A model generated the notes under the pieces. That model had not been told where the DNA came from. It saw only the letters and a program-made list of their open reading frames with translations, and made no database searches. From positions 235,689-299,688 of the forward strand of contig QANZ01036527.1 in assembly GCA_003254925.1 (NCBI GenBank): a stretch of DNA of 64,000 nt, in the 5' to 3' direction. Positions 1 to 12,281 of this stretch are shown piece by piece; positions within the stretch are counted from its first letter, which is position 1; each line of letters starts with the position of its first letter. The position numbers and the translations under genes are program-made. Source of the DNA: Chamaecrista fasciculata (lineage: Eukaryota > Streptophyta > Magnoliopsida > Fabales > Fabaceae).

Positions 1-78
1 AGCGTACCCGATGAACTTGAATACATTATCCTTCGAAAACTCGACACATTGTTCAAATTTTTCGAGAACGGAGACTGA
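1..78 (+). CDS. 3' end of an unidentified gene (last 25 codons)
   Basis: The first bases read in frame 1 as an open stretch ending in TGA at 76-78, with the end residues LDTLFKFFENGD. The charged, helix-like composition resembles the C-terminal tail of a real protein, and the stop is followed by AT-rich, microsatellite-bearing DNA like a 3' flank. I do not recognise the family. The rest of the gene lies to the left of the window. It could be a chance open stretch, because only 25 codons are visible. Confidence 0.35.
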   Translation, partial: SVPDELEYIILRKLDTLFKFFENGD

Positions 79-1030
79 TGATTATTATTATGATTGGTGT
101 CGACGCTTTTTCTGGGTGTAGAAGGGTTCGTATGTACACAATAATTGCTCTCCCTCTCTCTCTCATTGCTCTTTCTCTTGCTCTTTAAGCTCTTAAACGA
201 CGTCGTACGGCTACTCATCGACACAGCTGGCGACGACGACCAAGACGACGTCGTTTCGTGGCTCCACTCGTCATCGTTCTTTCTGCTCACATTATTCCAA
301 GATATGAACGCAAAACACGAATTCATGCTTTTATTCTTAAACAAACCTCGCATATTCTTATTATTATTATTGCGTCTCTCAACATCGCCCTCGTACGATC
401 TGAAGCTTTTCATCCCTATTTCATCAACTTCTTTTTCCTCCTCCTGAAAGTATATATATATAAATTAACAATCAATCAATTAATTAATTAATTAATTAAA
501 AGTATATATGAATGAATATATGTATGTAATACCAATTGAGATGTGTGGCGTTTATTAAGGTGGTGTTTGGAGGGACGTTTCTTGAGGCGAAACCATTTTC
601 TGAGGACGGATTTGTATGCTTTGCACAGATTTCGAATAGAGACGATGCCATTGTCGACCATGCAGGTGGGGACCACCATGAGAGAGGAAGAGAGAGAGAG
701 GGAGAGAGAGAGAGAGAGATGTATCCAGAGATCTAGAGAGAGAGATAATTGATGGCCGTTTTACAAGCCCTGTTATTAGCGTCATCCATTGTTCGTTACA
801 ACTTAATAAGGACAGGGAGAGATTAAGATATATATTGATCAATTAAAAAGTAAAAACCAATTTTTATTTTTTTATTTTTTAAAAAAAGCCACAACAAATT
901 TAATATATCCGCTGAGTTCTGTCTGAAGTAATCTTGTTCTATAATCGGAAATCTTGAGAGGAGGAAGATTTTGGAGGACAACTGTCGTCTATAAACAACA
1001 ATGTTTCCGCATAACTCAAGGGGGCTCTGC
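79..1030. other. Intergenic flank with microsatellites
   Basis: No convincing gene is seen. The stretch holds a CT-rich run near 150-185, two copies of the palindromic core ACGACGTCGT (about 195-206 and 245-256), a TTAA/ATTA repeat at about 470-500 and a GA-rich microsatellite at about 685-745. Several short ORFs here are low-complexity and end-to-end chance readings. It could be the 3' UTR of the gene ending at 78 plus the promoter of something not recognised. Confidence 0.4.
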
Positions 1031-1200
1031 ATGTTACGTAAATATACATATAAAATAAATAAATGACCAAATTGTTAACTTAGTAAAAACGAAGGGAGTA
1101 AATAGTAAATTTTCTCTGATTTTAATTAGATGTAATATTTTTATCTTAGTATAAGTGGAAGGACGACCAAAAGACTCCTCCCACATATAATATAGTATAG
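1031..1200. repeat. Dispersed repeat shared with 57940-58090
   Basis: The stretch from the phrase ACCAAATTGTTAACTTAGTA through TAGTAAATTTTCTCTGATTT and on to the AATATAGTATAGATATATA tail is matched, with small differences, by the middle of the inverted-repeat element near 57940-58090. It is therefore a fragment of a repeat family with at least two copies in the window. No coding capacity is seen. Confidence 0.6.
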
Positions 1201-1277
1201 ATATATAATTTTGGTCAATTTTATCTTCTTTTAAAAGGTCAAATTTCTACAAATATGAATGATCTGTTTTTTTTTTT

Positions 1278-1655
1278 GCAAAAGTATTAATTTCATCCTC
1301 AAACTTTACATCAATTGTCAATTTCGTCCCTAATCTTTTTTATTTTAAGTTAATTTCGTCCCTAATATTTCACATTTCTATCAAATTTATCCTTTGCTCT
1401 TACTTAAGCCAAATATTAATGACAGAGTTTACCTGACTAATGATATGTGATGTAAAATTGGTAAAAAACAAATTCAAATTCTAACTCAAATTTAAAAACA
1501 TGATGCAGTATGTCATTAATTTGTCAAACGAAGTTAGTCAAAGAATAAAGTTGACCAAAATGTAAAACATTGGGGACAAAATTGACAGTAAAAGAAGATT
1601 GGAGACAAAATTGACAGTTGATATAAAGTTTGAGGATGAAATTAGTACTTTTGTC
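1278..1655. mobile_element. Fold-back MITE (terminal GCAAAAGTATTAATTTCATC)
   Basis: The left arm (GCAAAAGTATTAATTTCATC, then repeated units of the type TGTCAATTTCGTCC) is answered on the right by the inverted arm ending GATGAAATTAGTACTTTTGTC. Each arm is a short array of units of roughly 30 bases. Both ends abut runs of T, so a 9-T target duplication is possible but not provable. No transposase is encoded. It belongs to the same architectural class as the element at 21856-22377. Confidence 0.7.
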
Positions 1656-2063
1656 TTTTTTTTTTTTTTAAGTGTGAATGACCTATTGATTAGAATAATA
1701 TTGATCTGTACGTGTTGGGTCAAATTGGGTTATATTGAAACTAGACCCAGCTCGAATTTTTTCGTTGGGTTAATCAAGTAATGTCTTTTTTTTTTAGTTC
1801 CAAAAATAAAATTTGGACTTATTTATAATTTTTGTATTTTTTAAGGCGCACATATATATATATATGAATATAAGGTAAATAATATATACCTTCACAAAAA
1901 AAAACAAATATAAATATAAAAATCATTACTTTATATTAATAAATAAAAGGGGAACTACACTTTATTCCCCTAAACTTTAGCTCTATCACAAACTTTCTCT
2001 TATAACAGTTTACCCCTAATCTGTTAAAATATGATGAGCATGTGAAATATCATGTGTAGAAGA

Positions 2064-4846
2064 GTTTTTTTTTTTGGTAAGAATGGGCCTCAGAGGCCAG
2101 ATAAGACAAAGCCCAAAATAGGCAAAACCAACAAAACACAAACGAAAAAAAACCCAGGGCCGATAAGGCAAAACAACGCAAAACACTCAGCCCCGTTTAC
2201 CCCTCACACACCCTAACCCTAAAACATCCTTTAACATTAATGCCCTTAAACCAGGAGGCGATTCAGTCCAGATCCTTATCTCGTCGTTGCCGCATCGGTC
2301 AGCGCCCAAATCCGCCATGAAATCCGCACAGATATTAGCTTCTTGCCACACATGACGGATTCGCCACTCTTTGAAACTAGCAAGCAAACTCAGCGCATTT
2401 CGCACGTTGCCCAGAATTTCAATCGGGCACTTGTTCGGCTCAACCATGGCGTTAACCACAATCAAAGAATCACTCTTCAGAAACAGATTATCAACCCCCT
2501 TAGCCGACGCAAGACGAACACCCTCAAGCAAAGCCCAAGCTTCCGCTTTAATTATTGAAACTCGACCCAGGTATCTGCGAAAACCTTGAATCCAGCGACC
2601 ATGAGTATCCCTCAGCAATCCGCCACAACCTGCACGATCAGAACCCTTTTTTAACGCACCATCACAGTTGACTTTAACCCAATTGTGATCTGGCCTCTCC
2701 CAGGTAACAATCTGATTTCTCTGCTCATGACTAGTAATTTGAGGCGCAAATTGAGTTTTCCCCTGATCGAAGTCATGCAGAATTTGTTTTATGATTTCAC
2801 CAGGTCTAAAAGGACGTCTGAAATCTCTATTATGCATCAAAGCATTCCTTCAACACCAAAGCTGCCACACTCCAACAACCCATATCCTGTTCCAAGTAAA
2901 GCTACATCTAGAAGTAAACAAATTATTTAAATTATATTGCACCCAGTTATTAATATCCAAACTGTTAAACATGTCTAGGCAATGATGGTCAACAAAAAAA
3001 TTCCAAACTTCAACAGCAAGAGGATACTCCCTAAAAATATGAATATAAGTTTCAACCAACGAGAGACATTGCTCACACCACGCAAAGCCCCCAAACCAGG
3101 TATTGCATAATTCCTTAGTAGGAACTCTGTTATGAGGTAACAACCAGATTAGGATTTTCACCCTTTCAGGGACATCCATATTCCAAATAAGCTTAAAAAT
3201 AAGAATTTTTGGCATGCTGTTAATTTTAAACATATAGGCACTCTTATCAGAAAATAAACCATTACTTTGTAATCCCCAAACAACCCTGTCTTGCGTGTCA
3301 CTGGCAGTAGGAGGAACTTCAGCACAAATCCTATTACACATATCATTAGGCAATAGATTTCTCAGATAATCCAAGTTCCAAGCCGCATTCCTGTTAATAA
3401 GATCACTCATACTATCTGAAACCCTTCCCATAGGCATTGAGATGTTGAGGTAATTGATAAGAGGAAACTCCTGCACCCCCCAGTTATCTAACCAAAAACG
3501 GTTATCCCTCCCATTACCCACACACCACCTAAGACAACTCCTCCATATCCTTCCATAATTTAGCTAACTCCTTCCACATGATAGAGTTACTCTCTTTCAC
3601 ACAAACTTCCCTCCTAAGATCCTTTCCTCTCCCATACTTACCAATTAGCACCTGGCTACAGATATTGTTAGGATCATCAATAGTTTTCCACCCAAATTTC
3701 ATTAAAAAAACATCATTCATCTCAAATACTTTTGGGAATACGGGTAGATTGCATAGAGTAATAAGGAATAGAGGAAATCACAGATTTGGCAAGAGTGATC
3801 CTACCAGCCATAGATAAGCAATTAGCCTTCCAACCCAAAAGCCTAGATTTGACTCTATCTAAAACTTTAGCAAAATCCCTCTTAACTTTCCTACCATGCA
3901 AAAGAGGCATGCCAAGGTAAACTCCTAGATTATCAGTCTCGAAAAAGCCAGAAATAGCAATGATATCCTCTCTAACATGATTAGGGGTTTTCTTAGAAAA
4001 GAAAAGTTTTGTTTTTTCAACACTAACTTTTTGGCCCGAAGCCTCACAAAAAGTATTAAGCAATCCATAATACAATTCATTTGATCAACAGAGGCCTCCC
4101 CAAACAATAAGATATCATCAACAAATAGCAAATGAGAAATAAGAGAGCCATTAAGGCCAGCTCTAAGAGTAGCCCACTCCCCACACTCCATTTTGTCATT
4201 TATAAGTTGAGTCAATTTTTCTAAGCAAAGGACAAATAAGTAGAGGGATAAAGGGTCTCCTTGTCTAATTCCCCTAGAAGGTTTAAAAGAGCTAGTTTTA
4301 GCTCCGTTCCAAATAATGTTAAAGGAAGTAGAAGAGACACAAGTCATAATAAGGATTTTCAACTTAGTAGGAATATGTAATTCAAACAAAACATTATTAA
4401 TAGTATTCCAACTAAGTCTATCATAGGCCTTTTTAAGGTCAATCTTAATGGCCATATACGACTTTTTACCATTCATCTTCCTCATGTTATGCATAATCTC
4501 TTGAGCAATGATGATATTATCTAGTATGTTGCGACCTGGAACAAAACTAGCTTGTAAGGGAGACACCCAAAAAGGTAAATAAACTTTAAGTCTGTTAACA
4601 AATATTTTTGAAATGCATTTATAAATGACATTGCATAAAGAAATGGGGCGAAATTGAGTTATGAATTGAGGTTTTTCATTTTTTTGGGATAAGAACCATA
4701 AGAGTTTTGTTGATTTCCTCAAGACTGAACCTACCATCAAATTGACACACCACATCATGCATGCTATGACAAACTAAATTCCAGTTTTTTTGAAAGAAAA
4801 TGGCAAGGAAACTATCATCACCGGGGCCTCAGTGCCTCCCATAGAG
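2064..4846 (-). mobile_element. 5'-truncated LINE (non-LTR retrotransposon)
   Basis: On the minus strand the stretch encodes, in order, a decayed reverse transcriptase (about 4760-3720; fingers/palm segments with the phrases FRPISLCN, GIRQGDPLS and FVDD in place of the usual FADD), a zf-RVT region (about 3520-2850) and an RNase H-like domain (2840-2187; VNCDGALKKG, HVWQEAN). The frames are broken between domains, so it is dead. A poly-A tail appears as T11 at 2065-2075. The 10-bp direct repeat GTGTAGAAGA lies at 2054-2063 and 4847-4856, flanking the element exactly as a target-site duplication. The endonuclease and ORF1 are missing, as expected of 5' truncation. Confidence 0.9.
2187..2840 (-). 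pseudogene. RNase H-like domain of the LINE
   Basis: A 217-codon open frame carries the plant LINE-associated RNase H type (RVT_3). Visible landmarks are the start strand WVKVNCDGALKKG with the first acidic residue, the KAEAWALLEGVRLA helix with the glutamate, FLKSDSLIVVNAM with the second aspartate, and the C-terminal HVWQEANICADFMADLGA with the last aspartate. The catalytic acids therefore look intact, but the upstream reverse transcriptase is frameshifted, so this is a fossil reading frame rather than a host gene. The same domain also exists as host-like single genes in plants. The contiguous zf-RVT and RT remnants decide for the LINE. Confidence 0.8.
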
Positions 4847-4856
4847 GTGTAGAAGA

Positions 4857-5366
4857 AATTGATACTTGCGCAGGTTATTCATAACTAGCTTGAATAAATT
4901 ATTTCTCTATTGCTTTCTTATTTACCTACCTGCAGCACCAATACTTTGAAAAAGAATTGGCATCATATTTGGTTTGATCTTGCAGTAAATTGGCGAGATT
5001 ACTCTTTTCGATTACTTCGACTAAAAATTTGACTAGAAATAAGTTTTACTTTTACTAACCTAAGAATTAAGATATTATCACTTTACCTCTATTATCTGCT
5101 GTTCATCTGCAATATATTTTTTGGTTAACAAAGAGCTACATGAACCTGGCCCACAAGCCAGAGGAAGAGGGAGCCCACGTAGTCTACAAACAAAGCCCAG
5201 GTAACGCATAGGCCTATACGCTCCACAACTGCAAACATCCAAAGAACGAAATATAATTTAATGTTTTATTAAAATATTAATTGAAAATTTAAAATAAAAT
5301 ATAATTTTTTTAACATCAATTAAATTTTAAAAATTTAAAATTATATCAAATATATCATTAAAATTT
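4857..5366. other. Intergenic, with a possible LINE 3'-end stub
   Basis: The part from about 5118 to 5240 begins TTTTTTGGTTAACAAAG and contains GGCCCACAAGCCAGAG and AAGCCCAGG phrases. These resemble the start of the LINE at 2065 (TTTTTGGTAAGAATGGGCC... CCAGATAAGACAAAGCCC). It could be a second, very short LINE tail in the same orientation. Nothing else is recognised here. Confidence 0.35.
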
Positions 5367-5795
5367 GAGTAAATTACACTTTGGTACCTTGTGGTTTGGT
5401 CATATTTCACTTTAGTACCCTGTGGTTTAAAAATGACACTTTGGTACCATGTGGTATTCTCCATTAACACTTTGGTACCCTTTGGAGCTATTTTGTAATT
5501 TTAACCATTACAAATTTTGAAAATATTACATATTGACTCCAAATTTTTTGTAATGTTTTTATTTTAGTCCCTAGATAATATGTATCTAGGGACTTATTTG
5601 TAATTTTTTGAAAATCTTGTGGGGTTAATTTGTAAGTTTTGCAAAATTTATTATGATTAAAATTACAAAATGACTCCAAATGGTACCAAAGTGTTAATGA
5701 AGAATACCACATGGTACCAAAGTGTTATTTTCTAAACCACAGGGTACCAAAGTGAAATATGACCAAACCACATAGTACCAAAATATAATTTACCC
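5367..5795. mobile_element. Fold-back MITE (CTTTGGTACC family), 9-bp target duplication
   Basis: Starts GAGTAAATTACACTTTGGTA and ends with the inverted form ...ATAATTTACCC. Each arm is an array of units containing CTTTGGTACC or its complement, and the arms are separated by about 150 AT-rich bases. The exact 9-bp repeat TTAAAATTT stands at 5358-5366 and 5796-5804. A 9-bp duplication is typical of Mutator-type elements. No ORF. Confidence 0.88.
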
Positions 5796-5804
5796 TTAAA
5801 ATTT

Positions 5805-6991
5805 TAGTTAGTATCCTCAAGTAAATGGTTAAATTATTATATTATATCTTTTAATGATTAGATAATATAATTTTATGTCTTGATAATTAAATTGAGATAT
5901 TTATTATCTTTTAAAAATTAAATTACGATTTTGATCTTAATAAAAATTATAAACTAATTTACAACTTAATAAAAAAAAATAAAAGACCAAAATTGCCTAC
6001 TTTGAAATAATCGAGTGATTTACACTTTAGAATCACACGCATGGACATAAGAATGAAGAGATGTCAACACGTGACTTATCTGGTGGAGTTTAGGACTATG
6101 AGGTGATATGCACGCGTTTCTTTGTTTCTTTTTTTCTTTCTTTAGAGGCATTTTCTAATTGAATACGAGAGTCTCCACGTCCTCGCGTCGCTTTTTCTTA
6201 GAAACTTCCATTTCTTAATTAGTCAAAGTTTGATAGTTTGGATCATTCAATGTAATTGAGATTTCTTTTTTATTCTCTCTATATTTCAGATTGATTGTAA
6301 GAGGTAATGCAAAAAATAATCAATAATATATAGTTTGGGATTTTGGTAAGGGTAATGCTTTAGAGTAACAAAACAAAATTTTCAAATTAGAAAATATTAT
6401 ACAATATTTCTAGGTTTGATTAGGTTTGTACAGTAGTATAAGACAATATTATTTATTATTACACTGAAAATATTATTGTCTTAGTAGACTGACTGCACTC
6501 ATTGTTTTGGTGAGTGCCTCTTTTATATGGTTTATTCTATATATTTAAATGTTATAAATCAACAAGCATAAAAAATTTGCCATTCTCTATATTCAACATA
6601 TGTATGCTTCATCTTCTATATTCTCATTCATTGGTTTATAATTTAAGTATGACTTTTGCAAAACTCACCTAAAAATTCTCGCATTGAGCTAAATATATAC
6701 GAAGACTGAAGTTATATTTTTTTTTTAGGTATATTTTCATCAACCACTACTAAATATGATGATAAAATTGAAGTCTTCCCAAACTTTTTTCTTTCCCCAG
6801 TTGAGCACTTGAACTCAAACTTGGAAACAAATAATTAAAAATCCTAATTTATTAATGTAGCAGTTTTGGTAATAGTGATTAAAAAGTCCAAAGTCACAAA
6901 TAGGGTCCACAAATCGGACATTACTTCAAAGCAGAGACCAAAGACTGCAATTCAGACTCTGTTTCATTTCATCACACAACCTTGTTGAGAG
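5805..6991. other. Upstream region of the aspartic protease gene
   Basis: AT-rich sequence without a recognisable gene. The last roughly 100 bases before the ATG at 6992 are less AT-rich and carry CA/TTCATC-type stretches that look like a 5' UTR. No clear TATA box position can be defended. Confidence 0.4.
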
Positions 6992-9900
6992 ATGGACGTG
7001 AAAAGCAGGAAAATCATATTGGTTTTCTTCCTCTTTCTGGGATTTTCTGAGCTTTTCCCTCTCACTTTCTCGGCAGCCAATCAGCCCCAACTCACCAAAA
7101 TGTCACCTTTACATCCATCTTCCAATAATCGCACAGGATCATCCATCGTTTTTCAGGTTCATGGGAATGTATATCCACTCGGGTATGTGTGTCTCCTATT
7201 AAATTTCTCGATTATTGAAAGATTTCTCCGATCATACTTCTTTCTCAAGTATTAACATAATATCTTTCGATTTATGATTTATTGTCTCTCTACTCTGGGT
7301 TTTCTTCTCTCTGTTTTTGGTAAGCTATTAATGGAATTTGATTTGTTTTTTCCTTTGGGTATTTGTATATTTATGTTTGCTCTCCGGTTGATCTAATGTT
7401 AATAGTGAATAATTCCGGAGGATGTTGTGAGAACCAAAGCTTTACCTTCGTTTATATCTATGTTCTCTCTCTGTTTCTCTTATATTATTTTGAACTTAAT
7501 ATAATTTTAAAAAATTGAAATTATAATTCGTTTAATTTTTTTGATAAATTATTAATTTAAATTTAATAATAAATATATTTTTTAACTAATAATTTATTGT
7601 AAATTTATCTAAATTAAATTTTAATCAGTATCATAAATTGATTACAATTATATTTTTCAAAGACAAAGTTTTATAATTTTTATCTTTTAAAAACTAAATT
7701 AAAAAATCTATTATTTTTGAAAGATCAATTTATCAATTTACTCTAATATTTATTAGATAACATCAGTATCACCGTGTAAGTTGTAACCCTTTGGTAAGGT
7801 TGACCAATTCACCATCCTGAAAACTCAAAACAAATTGAGATGATTCAGTAAAAGATGAATCCATATGATGTTAGTGTTACACATGAGATATCAATTTCAA
7901 AAATGATGAGTACAAGTTTGTGTGTAATGGCAGGTATTACTCAATGTCCCTTAACATAGGGAATCCTCCTAAAGCTTATGATCTTGACATTGACTCCGGC
8001 AGTGACCTCACATGGGTACAGTGTGATGCACCATGTAAGGGTTGCACCAAGGTAGATACCCTTATTCATTATTCTCATATATATTATGACTATCAAATTG
8101 AATTACATTTCTAAAATTCTGAATTCAAGATAGTAATTATAGAGAGTATTAATTAGTAATGTTAACGTACAAATACAATTTTTGATGTGTGTGTGTGTGT
8201 GTGCAGCCTAAGAATGAACAATACAAACCCAACAAGAACGTGCTGGTGCAGTGTGGGGACGAGTTGTGCAAATCGTTGCAGTCATCAACAAGCCATAATT
8301 GTCATTCCCCAAATGACCAATGCGACTACGAGGTTGAGTATGCAGACCATGGTTCCTCTTTAGGTGTGCTTGTTCGAGACTATGTTCCTCTTCGCCTCAC
8401 CAATGGCTCTCTCATACGTCCAAGGCTGGCCTTTGGGTCAGTCAACTCAAACTCTGCTCATACATAGATAAGATATATAAAAATGGGTAAATTATAGTTT
8501 AGTACCATGTTCTATGACCGGTTTTATCACTTTGTTACCATGTTCTTTGCATTGTTAATACTTTGATAACCAAATTTATTTTTTGGTTAAGTTTTGATGG
8601 CGAAGTTATTGGAGATATATAATTATGCCTTTGCCTTTTGTATAGGTCCCACTACTTTGTCATTATAATCCCATTACCCCATTCTTCTTATGATGCTGTA
8701 CAGCTGTCCATATATTAGGGTTTTCTTTGTTTTTCCTTGAGGTTGTGGAAAGTGATTGCCGCCTCATGTTCAGTATATATCTATACCTTATTCTTTAATG
8801 AATGACGAGCCATTATTTCCAATTCTTCTCATTTCTCTTTAGAAGTCACACGTGACCATCATCACTTACACAGTAGAAACACTCAAATATCCATTTTCCT
8901 CTCATTTTTCATAAATCAAACAATAAAACACTCCAAAATCCTCTCACTTCGAATCTCAGTGTTTTTCACGATTTTTTAGTGTTTTAACGTATGAATCATA
9001 AAAAATGGAAGGAAAATAGACATTAGAGTGTTTTTATTGTGTACGTGATGGTCACAAATGAGTTCGTCGTCAAAACTTAACGGAAAAATAAATTTTAGTA
9101 CTAAAGTGTTAACGATGCAAAAAACATGGTATTAAAGTGAAACCGGTCTATAGAACAAGGTACCAAAGTGCAATTTAGCCTATATGTATGATTGATGTGT
9201 TTGTTGATTGCATTAAATTAATATTGAATTGGAGGGTAGGTGTGGATATGATCAAACGTATTCAGGTCCAACATCTGCACCTTCAACAGCAGGAGTTGTA
9301 GGACTTGGGAATGCCAAGTCAGGTTTTGTGTCACAGCTTACATCTATAGGACTCATTGGCAATGTGGTGGCTCATTGCTTCAGTAGTGGCCGTAGTGGAG
9401 GCTTCTTATTTTTTGGTGATGCTCTCATTCCTTCCTCTGGGGTTTCTTGGACACCCATTTTGTCTTCTTCCTCACTGTGAGTATATATGTTATGTATATA
9501 TTTGAAAATGTGATGCATGTTTTGTGACACCAAGTAAGTGTTGAGATTGAGAATATTGTATATGTATGATGATGATGGGTTCAGAAAACACTACATTGCT
9601 GGACCAGTGGATTTGCTTTTCAATGCAAAGCCTACTTCAGTAAAGGGTCTTCAACTCATCTTTGATAGTGGCAGCTCCTACACCTACTTCAATTCTCAAG
9701 CTTACCAAGTCATTCTCAACACGGTAACATCTAAATCCATGTATACATTACATAGAAACCAAAACTCCTATTAATTAATTTTAGGCTAAGAATCCTAATG
9801 CATTTCAGGCCATTATGCAAAACACCCTCTGAATTTTGAAATATGATATATGTTTGTTTGTTTGTTTGTTTGTTTTGTGGTTCAGATAGAAGGTGATTTA

Positions 9901-10452
9901 AAGGGAAAGGCATTGAGCAGAGCAAGCACAGATAGAACCCTTCCAGTTTGCTGGAAGGGTGCAAAGCCTTTCAAATCTTTATCTGATGCATCCAACTTTT
10001 TTAAGCCCTTCACACTCAGTTTCACTAACACTAGAAATTTGCAGCTTCAACTTCCACCCTCAGCTTACCTAATTCTCACGGTTACCTTCTATTCATATAT
10101 AGTCACAGAAATATCAAGTATAATTTTACTAATTAATCATTGCTTAATTTATGTGACTATGTTTGTTGTTGTTGTTTCTCAGAAATATGGCAATGTGTGC
10201 TTGGGAATTCTGAATGGCGCTGAAGCTGGGCTTGGAACTCTGAACATTATTGGAGGTAAGACAAGCTTAATTAGTTCACAGGAGAAATTAAAGCATGTTT
10301 CATTGTTTATTAATTCATGGATATTTATTTATTTAATTTCTTGTCTTTTGGTTTCAACAGATATCTCTTTACAGGATAAGATGGTGATCTATGATAACGA
10401 GAAAAAGCAGATTGGATGGGTTTCTGCCAATTGTGATAGGCTTCCTAAGTAA
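6992..10452 (+). CDS. Aspartic protease, nucellin/Asp1-like (A1 family), 8 exons
   Basis: Exons by eye: 6992-7182, 7934-8051, 8207-8436, 9240-9476, 9585-9723, 9886-10080, 10183-10255, 10361-10452. All introns are GT-AG and the frame closes to 424 residues. A hydrophobic N-terminal stretch (residues about 8-28) is a signal peptide or anchor, so the enzyme should enter the secretory pathway. The first catalytic motif is DSGSD at residue 84 (relatives usually have DTGSD), followed by LTWVQCDAPC. The second is DSGSS at 286. GCGYDQ is restored across intron 3, and the tail IIGDISLQDKMVIYDNE with GWVSANCDRLPK is classic for this plant subfamily. Intron 3 hosts a fold-back MITE (8485-9180). The physiological substrate is unknown. 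Confidence 0.93.
8485..9180. mobile_element. Fold-back MITE inside intron 3 of the aspartic protease
   Basis: The left end GGGTAAATTATAGTTTAGTA with ACCATGTTCTATGACCGG is inverted at the right as CCGGTCTATAGAACAAGG...GTACCAAAGTGCAATTTAGCC. The flanking 9 bases (TATAAAAAT and TATATGTAT) agree only partly, so the insertion is older than the others of this family. The phrase CGGTCTATAGAACA also occurs in the element at 54540-54792. It is spliced out with the intron. Confidence 0.75.
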
Positions 10453-12281
10453 TAAACCAATGTCCTTTGATGTCTCCTATGACTATGGCCATTCATAGGG
10501 CTTTACTGTTCATTAATAAATAACAGTATAGGGGTGGAGAATGAAAATTGATGGTGCCATGGTGGTATACTGAATTTTCACAACACTGTGCTGCCATTTC
10601 GGGTATATATCATACATCTTATGTTGAAAAAAATAAAACACACACCCTAATTAATTACTATAAATCATTAGATTCTATTTTTACAATTTCATAGATAAGG
10701 AGAGGTTGACTTGTTTTTTGAAATGTGATCAGTTTCTTGTTAATGAAAAGGTAATTAAGGGATTTTCTTTTTTGGTACACACGAAAATAAAAGAAAAGTA
10801 AAAGATAGGTACATAAGAGTAGATTAATGTTTAATGATGATAAGTATTTCAATATAGTCGTTAGAAACTAAATTTATAAAAATTCAAATTCAATTTTATC
10901 AATAAATATAATTTTTAAATATCAACATTTAAGTATAATTTCAATAAATTTTAAAACCATTAGATCTATTATTAAATTTGAATTAGAGTTTTTGATTAAA
11001 AAAAGTCAAATTAATTATAATTGCAAGATGTTCATGATTTTGTAGTCTAAAATTAAAATATTTATTATAACTAAAGCTAACTGTTAGGAATTTAGGATTA
11101 GAACTTGCTAAGCATCAACTCCACATTGCCAACAACTCATCATAATTAACTCTTGTACATGTGATGTGAATAACATATCTCGACGATGACTTGTCTATGT
11201 GGTCCTTTTCACATTTTATTCAAAAGATAAATTATCTAAAAAACGACCATCCTATCTATATAACAGGTACAACAAATTTCTGGTAAACCATTATTGTTTG
11301 CAATCAGAAATTGGCTATATATTTCCTTTGAAGAAATGCCACATTGGTACTTCTCTCGCCAATGTAAAAAGTTAATACTTAAAACCATCCGCTACAAGAT
11401 CGGCCTAAAATCTCTTTTTTTTTTTTTGGGGGGTCACAAGCTCGGCGTAAAATCAAGAACCAATTATAAGACACTTCATTTGTTAAGCTAATCCATTGTT
11501 ATGTTTTAGGCCCATAACAAAGTAACACATCAAGCCCACAAAATATTTATTAGGACTAAGAAAATTGAAGTTTAGAAACACAAGGTATTTATTACGAAAG
11601 GTCTTACTTGGATTTTGGGGTACTTATCCCTTTCATCATATTATATGGCCATAGTAAAAAAACTTGTCCTTAAATTATGAATTAGAATGAAAAGAAATTG
11701 GCTATATATTTAAAAGATATCTTCCACCTACTCAGTAAGAAAAGAATATATTTACTCATTTTTAAAATCTATATATAAGAAAATTATATTAGTCTAGATT
11801 TCCTTTTTCTTTTACCTTTCCACAATTCTACTTTTTTTAAAAAATTAAGAGACACCATTAATTAATAAATGCATGGAACATGTACTAAAAATATAAGGTT
11901 CTAATGACCTTCCATCACATTGATAACACCATTCAATTTACAAATATAATGTACAGTACAGATGCTAATCCTAGAGGACATGGGCAACATGCACCGTTGG
12001 ATCATCGTAACTAACTAACCAATCGACGCTCCAGAACATTCAGCGCACAATATGCTATATATCTCACAAGTGGAGCACAAATCATCATTATATATTTATA
12101 TTTTTTAAAAAATCTTTCCATGGTCACCATAATTTTCTGTAGCCTTTGGTAAATATTCATCTATGCGCATGCACAGGCACACTCATGGACCTTCTGTCTC
12201 GTGATGCCGTGCGATGCACCCACTGACCACGTGTCGCAATATAAACCGACCGATGCCTCTATTCTCTCTCTTCTCTTCTGT
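10453..12281. other. Intergenic between the convergent aspartic protease and NAC genes
   Basis: The 3' ends of the two genes face each other here. AT-rich sequence, with poly-A-signal-like AATAAA near 10514 and scattered direct repeats, but no gene, element ends or RNA gene that I can support. Confidence 0.5.

Noticed and set aside
145-491. Two overlapping ORFs rich in Leu/Ser near the left edge
   Set aside because: They stem from CT-rich and TTATTATT repeats, have no recognisable domain, and both would use arbitrary start codons.
488-842. Small ORFs on both strands around the GA microsatellite (a short basic peptide on the minus strand looked DVL-like at first)
   Set aside because: The conserved DVL C-terminal motif is absent, and the frames are generated by the GA/CT repeat.
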